DNA of 64,000 nt from CAYXLI01 sp964464925 (lineage in GTDB: Bacteria; Acidobacteriota; Terriglobia; Bryobacterales; Bryobacteraceae): positions 62,001 through 126,000 of the forward strand of contig CAYXLI010000008.1 of assembly GCA_964464925.1 (NCBI GenBank). Direction: 5' to 3'. Below the pieces are notes generated by a model, which worked only from the letters and a program-made list of their open reading frames with translations, made no database searches and was not told the origin of the DNA. This document shows, piece after piece, positions 1-8,479 of the stretch. The translations under genes and the position numbers were made by a program. Position 1 is the stretch's first letter, and the number at the start of each line of letters is the position of its first letter.

Positions 1-919
1 GGAGGAAGCTCAGCAGGATACTTCCTTTCGAAAATCCCAGGATGCGCAGGGTGCCGACTTCTCGCGAGCGTCTCGCGACGGCGGCATACATTGTGTTCAT
101 TGCCGCAAAGCAACTGCCTACCATCATGATCACGGACACGAAGATCCCCAGATATTTGATCGGGGCACCGGAATTAGTCTGCTGATCGAAGTATGCGCGC
201 TCGGAGATGGCGTCCATGTTGAGCCGCTGGTCGGCTTGGATATCATTGACGAGCGCGCTAGCGGCAACTTCATCATTGGCGCGCAAGAGTGCCGAACTCA
301 GAACTTCGCTTCGGTTATAGTCCGAGGCAGCTTGGTTCAGGTCAGTCCAGATCTCACTGTTTACCGCTGAGTCGCCGGCATTCATTATGCCCACCACTTC
401 CCAATCCCCGCGGCCGAAGGTCAGCTTGCCGCCGATCTGCGCCTGCGGGTAGCGCTTTGCCACATTCTTACCAACGACGATCTCGCGCCGGCCTTGCTGG
501 AACCAACGGCCCGAGTCGATCCGGATGCCGTCCCGCAATTCGAAGGCAACCGGCGTAACGCCACGGAGCGTTATATTGCCTCCCGACGGATTCTCCGCCG
601 ATTCCAATGCTAGTACGGTTACCAGTTCCAGAGAGGCGAGGGGATCGCCTGATTTCGAACGGGCAATCCCCGGTTTAAATTTCAGATCCTGATAGCCTGC
701 ACGAGTGAAGTTGCTGTTGAGTTCCGACTGCGAACCTTTCCGCATGACCAGCACATTGAGGGGGTGGCCCGAGGATGCGAATGCCGTCCGCAGCCCTTCC
801 ATGAGGGCCAGAACGGATAATAGAACCGCGACCGTGAGCGCCACCCCCAGCGCGGTCATCATCGTAGTGGTGCGGCGCACAGTGAGATTGCGGATGTTGT
901 AGGAAACGGGAATCGCCAT
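1..919 (-). CDS. FtsX/MacB-type ABC transporter permease (partial, C-terminus outside window)
   Basis: The reading frame begins with ATG at 919 (MAIPVSYNIRNLTVRR) and stays open to base 1, so the C-terminal part is missing. A hydrophobic segment at about residues 18-40 is followed by a long extracytoplasmic domain of the MacB periplasmic-core type, then a second membrane segment (YLGIFVSVIMMVGSCFAAMN) and the REVGTLRILGFS motif typical of FtsX permeases. It lies 4 bases downstream of a second permease gene, so the two probably form one transporter; the ATPase is not in the window. The substrate cannot be told. Macrolide-type exporters, lipoprotein extractors and DevC-like exporters all share this fold. 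Confidence 0.85.
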   Translation of the reverse strand, partial: MAIPVSYNIRNLTVRRTTTMMTALGVALTVAVLLSVLALMEGLRTAFASSGHPLNVLVMRKGSQSELNSNFTRAGYQDLKFKPGIARSKSGDPLASLELVTVLALESAENPSGGNITLRGVTPVAFELRDGIRIDSGRWFQQGRREIVVGKNVAKRYPQAQIGGKLTFGRGDWEVVGIMNAGDSAVNSEIWTDLNQAASDYNRSEVLSSALLRANDEVAASALVNDIQADQRLNMDAISERAYFDQQTNSGAPIKYLGIFVSVIMMVGSCFAAMNTMYAAVARRSREVGTLRILGFSKGSILLSFL

Positions 920-923
920 GCCA

Positions 924-2075
924 TTACCCCGTGTATCGCAAAGAGTCGAGAATTGGCGTTCGCGAGGCGGACCACGCCGGGAGGAAAGAACTAATCAGGC
1001 CGATTGCGACGCCGACGGCCAGTAGAGCCAATCCGACAGGGGCCGAGACGGTCAGCATCTTGAGCTGGGCGAAGAACGTCGGTGCCTGCCGGACCACAAA
1101 TGTCAGACCGGAAGCGAGCAGTAACCCGATAATGCCTCCAGCAAGTGAGAGAAACGCCGCCTCCCCCAGAATGATCGTGAGAATATCGGAATTGGTAAAA
1201 CCAAGTGTTTTGAGTACGCCTACTTCACGAATTCGTTCCCGGGTTGACATCGCCATTGTATTGGCGGACACCAACAGAATGGTGAACGTCACTGCAGCGA
1301 AAATGCACAGCAGAAACATCTTGACGTTACCGAGGAAGGACACGAAGCTCAGTTGAAACGCCTGCTCGGTTTCAGTGCGCGTCTGCGTAGGTGAATTGCG
1401 GAAGATATCGTCTATTTCCTTGGCAACACGAGGCACGTCCTCAGCCGAGTTCGCGAGGATAGTAAACAGCCCGGCGAAGTCTTTCCGCCTCGGCCCGAGC
1501 AACTCGTATAAATAATCCATGTGGAAATATAAAGCTTGGCTCGTTAACGGACTATCGTAAATTCCGCGCACCGTGAGCTCTAACGTTACAGGAAAAATGT
1601 CACCTTTTATTTGCAGGCGATCACCGACTTTCAAATTGAACTTGCCGGCAATTTCCCTGTGCATCACGCAGCCTGTTCGGTCCCGAATGAACGCCTGCTT
1701 CTCCGCCTCACCGATCTGGAACTCCGGGTGGATCACGAAGACCTTTTGCTCTTCAGCGGCAAAGCGCGCGAACATGTTCTTGGGCTCCTTGTAAACCCCG
1801 CCGAACCATTGTGTAGCCATAACTTCCCTTACACCTGGGACTTGCTTGATCTTCGCGCCATAGGAAATAGGCATTATGGTCGCGAGGGAAATCCGGTTGC
1901 GGGTGATGAGTCGCAGGGCTTGTTCCGGCGTGGCCTCCTGAAAGAAGAATGCCTGATAGATCGCCATGAGAACTCCGAGCAGGCAAAGGGACGCAGCCAC
2001 GCTGCAAACAGTGAGAATGCTGCGGCGGCGATTCCGGAGGGCGTTCTTGACGATCAAGGAAACATAGCGGAACAT
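924..2075 (-). CDS. FtsX/MacB-type ABC transporter permease
   Basis: 383 residues, full length. One N-terminal membrane segment (about 18-42) is followed by a periplasmic core domain of roughly 200 residues and three C-terminal membrane segments (about 255-275, 300-330, 345-370) with the FtsX signature REVGVLKTLGFTNSDIL. It is the upstream partner of the edge-truncated permease, separated by 4 bases, so the likely product is a heteromeric or paired export or lipoprotein-translocating permease. The ATPase partner would lie beyond the left edge if the operon continues. Family assignment is firm; substrate is unknown. Confidence 0.88.
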   Translation of the reverse strand: MFRYVSLIVKNALRNRRRSILTVCSVAASLCLLGVLMAIYQAFFFQEATPEQALRLITRNRISLATIMPISYGAKIKQVPGVREVMATQWFGGVYKEPKNMFARFAAEEQKVFVIHPEFQIGEAEKQAFIRDRTGCVMHREIAGKFNLKVGDRLQIKGDIFPVTLELTVRGIYDSPLTSQALYFHMDYLYELLGPRRKDFAGLFTILANSAEDVPRVAKEIDDIFRNSPTQTRTETEQAFQLSFVSFLGNVKMFLLCIFAAVTFTILLVSANTMAMSTRERIREVGVLKTLGFTNSDILTIILGEAAFLSLAGGIIGLLLASGLTFVVRQAPTFFAQLKMLTVSAPVGLALLAVGVAIGLISSFLPAWSASRTPILDSLRYTG

Positions 2076-2125
2076 AACTTTACTCTAGGGTAGCGCTCCA
2101 AAAGACTCACCGGTAGAGTGATAGA

Positions 2126-2611
2126 GTGCCCGACATTGGGGAACAATCATCAAACTTACAGGACGAGCGCTACATCGGGCTCGCGCTGGAGGAGGCACGT
2201 TTGGCCGGACTTCAAGGTGAAGTACCGATCGGCGCGGTCATGGTTCGCGACGGAGAGGTCATCGCTCGCGCAGGCAACAGCCCAATCAGCCTGGGCGATC
2301 CAACTGCACACGCCGAAATGCTGGCGCTGCGGCAATCGGCGAAGCAAATTGGGAACTACAGGCTGAGCGGTTGTACGCTTTACGTAACCCTGGAACCTTG
2401 CCCGATGTGCGCGGGCGCGCTCGTTCACGCCCGCCTCGATCGCCTCGTTTTTGGCGCCCGGGATTTACGCTTCGGAGGGGTGAGAACAAAATTTCGCATT
2501 GCTGATTCTGACCTGCTGAATCACGCGGTCGAAGTGGTGGAGGGGGTGCGAGCGGCGGAGTGCCTGGAGGTGCTTCAGACGTTCTTTCAGCAGAGGCGCG
2601 TCATCAAGTAG
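2126..2611 (+). CDS. tadA: tRNA-specific adenosine deaminase
   Basis: Converts adenosine 34 of tRNA-Arg(ACG) to inosine in the cytoplasm, allowing wobble decoding. The 161-residue product has the zinc and catalytic motif of the family: HAE at residues 62-64 and PCPMC at 91-95, with the neighbouring GARDLRFGG segment. The start is GTG at 2126. Divergent from the permease pair. Length is normal for TadA (150-170). A guanine or cytosine deaminase of the same fold is the only real alternative, but the spacing and flanking residues fit TadA. Confidence 0.93.
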   Translation: MPDIGEQSSNLQDERYIGLALEEARLAGLQGEVPIGAVMVRDGEVIARAGNSPISLGDPTAHAEMLALRQSAKQIGNYRLSGCTLYVTLEPCPMCAGALVHARLDRLVFGARDLRFGGVRTKFRIADSDLLNHAVEVVEGVRAAECLEVLQTFFQQRRVIK

Positions 2612-2646
2612 TAGGGCCGAGCCTATGCGCCCGGCCCACAGTTGAC

Positions 2647-3006
2647 CTAGTTCGTTATATCGTGCGTGGTGCTCTCTTCGCGGATTGGCTGGTAGACTTC
2701 ATACCATTTCTTCTGTGCGTCACTTCCCGCGTACTTTTTCAGCGAATCCTGGCTTTCGAACTCCATCGCGATTGCACTCTTGTACCCCTTGCCCTGCACC
2801 TTCAGCGTCTTCAACCACACGCGCTTAATGCCAGGGTAGCTCTTGGCCATGTCTTCAACAGCATGAACGGCCTTGGAAATCTGTTCATCGGTGGTTCCGT
2901 CTTTCCATTTGACAGTGATGACGTGGACGACGGTCGACGGCTTTTCTGCCGTCCATGCACATGTGCTGATGGCCAGGAATGCGGCCAGAGCGAGCAATCT
3001 TTTCAT
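2647..3006 (-). CDS. Secreted Dabb (stress-responsive A/B barrel) domain protein
   Basis: 119 residues with a Sec signal peptide (MKRLLALAAFLAISTCAWTA). The mature part reads VVHVITVKWKDGTTDEQISK and continues with a ferredoxin-like alpha/beta barrel pattern typical of Dabb domains (SxxHxVxFKxK and a central pair of helices, then a short KKYxxSDxQKKW segment). Dabb proteins dimerise and some bind small hydrophobic ligands; no catalytic role can be read here. It is the last gene of a leftward run starting with the TonB receptor, separated from the previous gene by 7 bases. Function in the cell envelope is not known. Confidence 0.75.
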   Translation of the reverse strand: MKRLLALAAFLAISTCAWTAEKPSTVVHVITVKWKDGTTDEQISKAVHAVEDMAKSYPGIKRVWLKTLKVQGKGYKSAIAMEFESQDSLKKYAGSDAQKKWYEVYQPIREESTTHDITN

Positions 3007-3013
3007 GGTTTCC

Positions 3014-3412
3014 TCAAGCTCCTTTGTGAATGAAACTCGATGCAGACTTATTTCGGAATCCCGACCAATCCTCGCACAACAGGATCGAGTTCGATGGATT
3101 CGAAGGATCGTACTTCATCGTCGCCGGCCCGATCAGCGTCAGCGGGTCCTCCGGCATTTTGGCGCACAGGGTGGATACGTCTTGCGATGTGTGATACTCC
3201 ACGCCGCGCAGCATATATGAGTAGTAAATCGTCTCATGATTCGCATCCATGATCATCGCATCGCCCATTCGGCCGTGCCGATTCACCGCGCGGCGGCGAA
3301 GCCGCTCTTTTTCATGCGGATCCTTGCGAAGCGACGTGAGATACCACACGCCTCCGCCGACGACTACGATCGCGATTCCCGTATAAAGTGCCAGATCACC
3401 CGGCAGGCGCAT
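3014..3412 (-). CDS. Membrane-anchored DUF3592-like protein
   Basis: 132 residues with a single N-terminal membrane segment (about 8-26, LYTGIAIVVVGGGVWYL), a basic cytoplasmic stretch (KERLRRRAVNRHGR) and a beta-rich tail. The tail has the pattern GDAMIMDA, YYSYMLRGVEYHTSQDVS and IGPATMKYDPSNPSNSIL, close to the DUF3592 pattern in which a YxYxVxGxxY strand is followed by YDPxNPxxS. No catalytic residues are apparent. It sits 6 bases after the aldolase gene and 7 before the Dabb gene, so it is probably cotranscribed with both. Function unknown. Confidence 0.65.
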   Translation of the reverse strand: MRLPGDLALYTGIAIVVVGGGVWYLTSLRKDPHEKERLRRRAVNRHGRMGDAMIMDANHETIYYSYMLRGVEYHTSQDVSTLCAKMPEDPLTLIGPATMKYDPSNPSNSILLCEDWSGFRNKSASSFIHKGA

Positions 3413-3418
3413 TGATAG

Positions 3419-4081
3419 CTATCGAGAGGCAGGTGCTTCCTGGAAGACTTTGCCCCAATCCTTCAGGAACTGGTCGAGTCCCTTGTCTGTCAGCGGGTGG
3501 TTGAACATGGAGTCCAGCGTTTTGAACGGCATTGTTCCGATGTCAGCGCCCGCCTTGGCAGCATCGATAACGTGATTGAGCGTACGGAGGGACGCCGCCA
3601 GAACCTTCGTCTTGTATCCGTAGTTGCGATAGACAGTGACGATATCCCTGATCAGGTTCATACCGTCGAGCCCGATGTCGTCCAGGCGTCCTACGAACGG
3701 GCTGACGATGTAAGCACCAGCCTTCGCAGCGAGCAGCGCCTGAGCCGCTGTGAAGCACAGGGTCACGTTCAGACGAATGCCTTCCTTGCTTAGTACAGAG
3801 CACGCCTTGATGCCGTCGCGCGTGAGCGGCACCTTTACGACAACGTTCTTGTGAATCTTCGAAAGCAGGCGCCCTTCGCGTATCATTTCGTCCGCGACGG
3901 TAGCGACAACTTCCGCACTGATATCCCCATCGACAATTTCACAGATCTTCGCAATTTGCTGTTCGATCGGGTTCCCTTCTTTGGCAATCAAGGAGGGGTT
4001 GGTTGTCACTCCATCTACGATGCCCCACTCTGCGCCCTTGCGCAGTTCGTCGAGATTGGCAGTATCGAGAAAGATTTTCAT
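3419..4081 (-). CDS. Fructose-6-phosphate aldolase / short transaldolase
   Basis: 220 residues, the length of the short (TalC/FSA) subfamily. Opens with MKIFLDTANLDELRK, has the TTNPSL motif at 26-31, and the Schiff-base lysine at residue 83 in VVVKVPLT. The enzyme handles dihydroxyacetone-type transfer or aldol cleavage of fructose 6-phosphate in the cytoplasm. Transaldolase and FSA activities differ by one active-site residue in this family and cannot be separated with certainty here. It lies 9 bases downstream of the FAH-family gene, inside the leftward run led by the TonB receptor, which suggests a shared carbon-catabolic role. Confidence 0.9.
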   Translation of the reverse strand: MKIFLDTANLDELRKGAEWGIVDGVTTNPSLIAKEGNPIEQQIAKICEIVDGDISAEVVATVADEMIREGRLLSKIHKNVVVKVPLTRDGIKACSVLSKEGIRLNVTLCFTAAQALLAAKAGAYIVSPFVGRLDDIGLDGMNLIRDIVTVYRNYGYKTKVLAASLRTLNHVIDAAKAGADIGTMPFKTLDSMFNHPLTDKGLDQFLKDWGKVFQEAPASR

Positions 4082-4090
4082 TGTCTTTGG

Positions 4091-4831
4091 TTAACCTCTG
4101 ATGACGGGATTACGGAGTCGGCCGATCTCTGGGATTTCGACTTGAACCATATCCCCGGGCTGCATTGGACCTACTCCTGGAGGGGTGCCGGTAGCAATCA
4201 AATCACCTGGCTCCAGGGTCATAAATTGCGTAATGTAAGCGATTATAGCATCCACCGAAAAGATCATGTCCCTAACGCCGCCATCCTGCTTCGTCTCGTC
4301 GTTTACGTTTGTACGGATTCGCAGCGAGCCCAAGTCGAGATCCTCCCGTAGCACTAGGCAAGGCCCGACAGAGCAAAATGTATCGAAGCCCTTGCCACGA
4401 GTCCACTGACCGTCTTTCCGCTGCAAATCGCGCGCGGTGATGTCGTTGACGATTGTGTAGCCTAACACGTATTCCATAGCGCTCTCGCGCGGCACATTGC
4501 GCGCCTGCTTGCCGATGACGACTCCGAGTTCCCCTTCGAAGTCGACGCGCTCGGAAACCGATGGGTAGACGATAGAGTCACCGCTGGTGATCAAAGACGA
4601 TGGGGGCTTGAGGAAAATAAGCGGTTCCTTCGGCACCTCGTTACCGAGTTCCTTCGCGTGCTCGACATAATTACGGCCCACGCAAACGATCTTGGTCGGG
4701 CAACATGGGGGAAGCAGGCGCGCACCTTCTGGAACATCCTGGCCGAGAATGCCATAACGAACAGCGAGGTTGCTATCCGGTGCGGTCGGAGATACCTCCG
4801 GATTCAGCGAATACCGTACGTGCTTGTTCAT
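4091..4831 (-). CDS. Fumarylacetoacetate hydrolase (FAH) family protein
   Basis: 246 residues. The FAH fold is visible from KIVCVGRNYVEHAKELG onward, with metal-ligand acidic motif DFEGELGVVIG, NDITARDLQ and the C-terminal GDLIATGTPPGVGP. Enzymes of this family hydrolyse, decarboxylate or hydrate acylpyruvates and related beta-keto acids using a Mg/Mn ion, often in aromatic or sugar-acid breakdown. The first 45 residues hold the short SH3-like lead-in typical of bacterial members. ATG at 4831 is used; it is 39 bases past the TonB receptor stop and 9 before the aldolase, supporting an operon. The exact substrate is open. Confidence 0.88.
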   Translation of the reverse strand: MNKHVRYSLNPEVSPTAPDSNLAVRYGILGQDVPEGARLLPPCCPTKIVCVGRNYVEHAKELGNEVPKEPLIFLKPPSSLITSGDSIVYPSVSERVDFEGELGVVIGKQARNVPRESAMEYVLGYTIVNDITARDLQRKDGQWTRGKGFDTFCSVGPCLVLREDLDLGSLRIRTNVNDETKQDGGVRDMIFSVDAIIAYITQFMTLEPGDLIATGTPPGVGPMQPGDMVQVEIPEIGRLRNPVIRG

Positions 4832-4870
4832 GGTGGGAACGAACTATCAGTCTACCGAATCGATCCCGGA

Positions 4871-7800
4871 TTACCACAAAATCTTGGCCGCGATTTGCAC
4901 CAGTCTCGGAAAGTTCCGTTGCTGGATCGGCAACTGGCCAAACCGCGGATCCCGGAAATCGGTTACGGGCCCGTTGTAAAGAGGCGTGTTGGTGGCGTTG
5001 AAGGTTTCTCCTCGTAACTGGAAGGAGTATCGCTCGCCGATGCGGAAGGTCCGCGCCAGGGTCATGTTCAATTGCGGACCACTGGGATTTCGTATATTTG
5101 GGAACCGGTCCGGTACGACGCGTAACGTGTACGGAGCGCGCCCGCGATAACAGGAGTTGTCATTATTGATCCAACTCGCAGGCGTTTGCACCACCGGATC
5201 ATACGTAGCGCAACTGAACAGCGCGTCGGGCCAACTCACCGGATAACCGGAATTATATGTATAAATCCAGTTGTAATTCCAGCCGCTCACAACCGCACGC
5301 ACTGGGCGCGCTGAACTAGCCAGCCACTTCCGTCCCCTGCCAAAAGGCAAGTCCCACACGCCGCTGAACGCAATGTTCTGGGGTTTGTCGTAGTTACTCA
5401 GCTCGTGAATCGGGCTCTCATCAAAGTGCCAGTCGTTGAGACGATGGTTTGCCTCGAAGGTCTTCGCGAAGGTGTATGAGACGACCAACGATAGAGCGCC
5501 TGTTGTTTTCCGATCACCAAAGAAACGCTTCTCGAGCCGGACCTGCAATGCATCGTAACGGTATTTCGCCCACGGACTGGTTGATTGCGAAATGCCGTTG
5601 AATTCTGGATACGGCCGCGACAGATCTCTAGCCGTAATGTCCGGGCTGTTACCGAAATCTGCATTCAACGGCAGAATTCCCCAGAACGGGTTCGGGACTT
5701 TCCTGTCCAGGAAGAGACTGTTCGCCTGCCCCTGCAGGAACGTGCTGTACGGCACATAGTCGAGTTGCGCCCCCATACTGTCGTGGACCGTCTGGCTGCC
5801 TGCGTAGGAGACATCAATCATCATGTTTCGCGGAAGCCGTAACTGAAATCCGAACGAGTACTGGTAAGTACGGGGGATCGGTCTCTGCCGTGCGTCGAAG
5901 CCCACGCCGCGACCGATATTCGTTAGCAACCCCAGCGACGTTCCGCTCGGAGATATGTACCCGTTCGGGAAAGGATTCTCTAACGAGTAAGGTCCGGTCA
6001 GACCAGCCGAAGGCAACACACCTCCAGTGAGGGAAGCGTTATAGTTCGTCCGCTGGCTGAATCCATCCGTGTAGTTTCCTTGTGTCGCGGTCCTGTAGTA
6101 AATACCGAATCCCGTCCGGATTACGAATTTTGGCTTCACTGCCCATGCAAGACCAACGCGGGGCTGAACATCAGTCCAGTCTGTGTCATACGTATGGCGG
6201 TCTCCATTAATGAACTGCTTGCCACCATAGATCGCTTTTGGCGGATCGGGATATGGCCATCTAGGGTCCGTCGCGTCATATTCCGCCTTCACCTTGCGCC
6301 AGTTCGCCAGGATCTGATCACTGAGTGGGTTAACGACGTTGAAGTCAAACCCAGCATTCACGCGATCGCGAAGTTCCACGAACGGAATCTGAACGTCATA
6401 ACGCAAGCCAAGGTTCAACGTTAGATTGCGAGCGACCTTCCAATCGTCCTGCACGTACACAGCCCAATAAGGCCATTTGCGATAGTACGTGTCGTTGTAA
6501 TCGATAAAGCCGCTCGCCGGAAGACCGAGCAGCAGGTCCGCTATGCCACTGCCGTCATACCGGTCGCCGCCACGTGTGGAAGATTGCTGCGTCCAGGTGC
6601 GGTTGAAGCTAAACTCGCCGTTCGCGCGGCCCGGTCCGCCGCTGCCTCGGCCGGCAAGCACGAATTCGGCACCGTACTTCGTAGTGTGCCGTCCATGGAT
6701 ACGGGTGATACTCGGGGCAAGGCTCCACTGGTTATCTGTGCTCCATGTGTAGGTGTTTCCGATGATGCCCGTGTACAAATCCAGATTTACGTGCGGAGCC
6801 GTCGCTCGCGCTACAGTCGGCGGAGTTGGCAGATTCATGCCAAGGGCCTGTGCAGTGAGTCCGAAGTCCCGCTCCCCATCAGGAAAATAGGAGGTGAAGC
6901 GTCCAAACGAGGCGCGCAGATCCAAAACCATCGCGGAGTTGAACACATGAACCCAGTCCGCAATGTAGTTCTGGCTGGTCCGCTGCGAGATGATGTTGCC
7001 GGTCTGAGCGGGTTCAGGGAATCCTGTGGAATTGCGGTCTTCCCAGCCGTGCTGGAAGGTTACGATTCCATAGACTCTGTCTTTTGGCGTGAAGTGATGA
7101 TCCCACCGCCCCATAGGCTGGTCATAGTGATACTTGCCGACGTTATTTGTCGCGTAGAAATTCTGCGTTTGCGCGGCGAAATTGGGGGCCGGCCACAGGC
7201 CCAGAATCTTCTTGCCAATGGCACTGATGCGGCTGGCAGGGATCTCGTCCAGGGGAAACGGAGTTCGGACGTACGTGCTGAAGCAGTTCGCGTTTCCGGT
7301 AGTGTCCACGCCTTTCTGGCAGATGTGATTTGTCAACGGATCGTAGATCTTGATTCGATAGTTGCTGAAGTTCTTGCCGTCGCGCAGGTCCATCGGCACG
7401 GTATCGGTGACTACTGGAAACGGCACTCGCTCACGGAATCCCTCGAAACTGAAGAAGACGTAATCGCGCTCCTTCCGGATCATGCCGCCGTATGTACCGC
7501 CGAACTGATGTGTGATGTGCTTGCCGCGCGGCGCTCCGACGCGATTATTCTGCGTAGTGTTCGCATCCAGCACATTGTTTCGCATGTACTCGAAAAGCGC
7601 ACCGTGCCACCGATTTGTTCCGGATTTAAGCGTGGTGTTGACCGTGCCACCGCCCGTGCGCCCGAACTGCGCATCGTAAGTGGAGGTCATGACCTTGAAC
7701 TCCTGGATCGCCTCTACATTCGGAGCCAATTGCCAGCTTCCCGTCAGGCTCACTGGCGCTCCGTTCAGCAGGAACTGGTTGGTCCCTTTCACGCCGCCGT

Positions 7801-8356
7801 TGATCACGTACTCGCCGTTCACATCCCAGCCGCGTGTTCCGGAAAACCCGGTGGCGCCGAATTGCTCCTGAGTGAACAGCACTCCGGGCGCGAGCGACAT
7901 CAGCATGTAGACCTGCCGTCCATTCAGCGCGTACTCTTCCATCTGAAGAGGATCGAAACTGGTGCCTGTCGAAGCATCGCCGGTTTTCAGAAGGTCCTGC
8001 TCCGCGTAGACGGTCACCTGGTCTGACACTCGCCCCACTTCGAGTTCTATGTCGAGTTCCAGCTTGTCGGCAACCATGAGAGTGACACCAGTTCGCGTGT
8101 GCCGTTGGAATCCGTCGGCAGTGACTTCCAACGAGTATTTCGCTGGGTTCAGAAACGGGATTGTGAAGTAACCCTCTCCGTTGGTCTCTACTTGGACAGC
8201 TTCATTGCTGTCGATGCGCACCGCGCGTACCTTTGCGCCCGGTATAGCGGATTTCGATTTGTCCGTAACTGCTCCCGAAATGGTCGCGCGATAATCCTGC
8301 GCACACAACACGGACACAAAAGCACACAACACGAGTAAGCAAGTCGATAGACGCAC
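4871..8356 (-). CDS. Oar-type TonB-dependent receptor with carboxypeptidase-regulatory-like N-domain
   Basis: 1161 residues, an outer-membrane beta-barrel transporter. A signal peptide (first 19 residues, ending VLCAQ) is followed by a carboxypeptidase regulatory-like beta-sandwich at about 22-100 (ATISGAVTDKSKSAIPGAKV), a plug with GGTVNTTLKSGTNRWHG near 235, and a long barrel ending in an aromatic-rich strand. This architecture is the one greatly expanded in Solibacter-like Acidobacteriota, probably for uptake of carbohydrate or peptide fragments. The start is GTG at 8356 with GGGAGA just upstream; a good promoter lies 27-56 bases before it. It heads a leftward run into the FAH and aldolase genes. 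Confidence 0.92.
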   Translation of the reverse strand: MRLSTCLLVLCAFVSVLCAQDYRATISGAVTDKSKSAIPGAKVRAVRIDSNEAVQVETNGEGYFTIPFLNPAKYSLEVTADGFQRHTRTGVTLMVADKLELDIELEVGRVSDQVTVYAEQDLLKTGDASTGTSFDPLQMEEYALNGRQVYMLMSLAPGVLFTQEQFGATGFSGTRGWDVNGEYVINGGVKGTNQFLLNGAPVSLTGSWQLAPNVEAIQEFKVMTSTYDAQFGRTGGGTVNTTLKSGTNRWHGALFEYMRNNVLDANTTQNNRVGAPRGKHITHQFGGTYGGMIRKERDYVFFSFEGFRERVPFPVVTDTVPMDLRDGKNFSNYRIKIYDPLTNHICQKGVDTTGNANCFSTYVRTPFPLDEIPASRISAIGKKILGLWPAPNFAAQTQNFYATNNVGKYHYDQPMGRWDHHFTPKDRVYGIVTFQHGWEDRNSTGFPEPAQTGNIISQRTSQNYIADWVHVFNSAMVLDLRASFGRFTSYFPDGERDFGLTAQALGMNLPTPPTVARATAPHVNLDLYTGIIGNTYTWSTDNQWSLAPSITRIHGRHTTKYGAEFVLAGRGSGGPGRANGEFSFNRTWTQQSSTRGGDRYDGSGIADLLLGLPASGFIDYNDTYYRKWPYWAVYVQDDWKVARNLTLNLGLRYDVQIPFVELRDRVNAGFDFNVVNPLSDQILANWRKVKAEYDATDPRWPYPDPPKAIYGGKQFINGDRHTYDTDWTDVQPRVGLAWAVKPKFVIRTGFGIYYRTATQGNYTDGFSQRTNYNASLTGGVLPSAGLTGPYSLENPFPNGYISPSGTSLGLLTNIGRGVGFDARQRPIPRTYQYSFGFQLRLPRNMMIDVSYAGSQTVHDSMGAQLDYVPYSTFLQGQANSLFLDRKVPNPFWGILPLNADFGNSPDITARDLSRPYPEFNGISQSTSPWAKYRYDALQVRLEKRFFGDRKTTGALSLVVSYTFAKTFEANHRLNDWHFDESPIHELSNYDKPQNIAFSGVWDLPFGRGRKWLASSARPVRAVVSGWNYNWIYTYNSGYPVSWPDALFSCATYDPVVQTPASWINNDNSCYRGRAPYTLRVVPDRFPNIRNPSGPQLNMTLARTFRIGERYSFQLRGETFNATNTPLYNGPVTDFRDPRFGQLPIQQRNFPRLVQIAAKILW

Positions 8357-8382
8357 GTTCTCTCCCGGTACGGCCCCGATCT

Positions 8383-8412
8383 TTTATACGAGATCCGTTG
8401 GCTGGCAGTCAA
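8383..8412 (-). promoter_or_regulatory. Sigma-70-type promoter of the TonB receptor gene
   Basis: Read leftward, TTGACT (8412-8407) and TATAAA (8388-8383) are separated by 18 bases, close to the vegetative consensus. The start codon at 8356 would follow a leader of about 20 bases that contains the GGGAGA ribosome-binding site. Confidence 0.6.
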
Positions 8413-8479
8413 TAGACCGATCGAGGATCGACCCCGTATACCGATTCAACACGCAGATCTGAAAAGGACAACCAGGCTA

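Noticed and set aside
6584..8026. 480-codon rightward frame inside the TonB receptor region
   Set aside because: It is antisense to the receptor, with arginine/histidine-rich non-protein-like composition; the receptor frame has clear domains.
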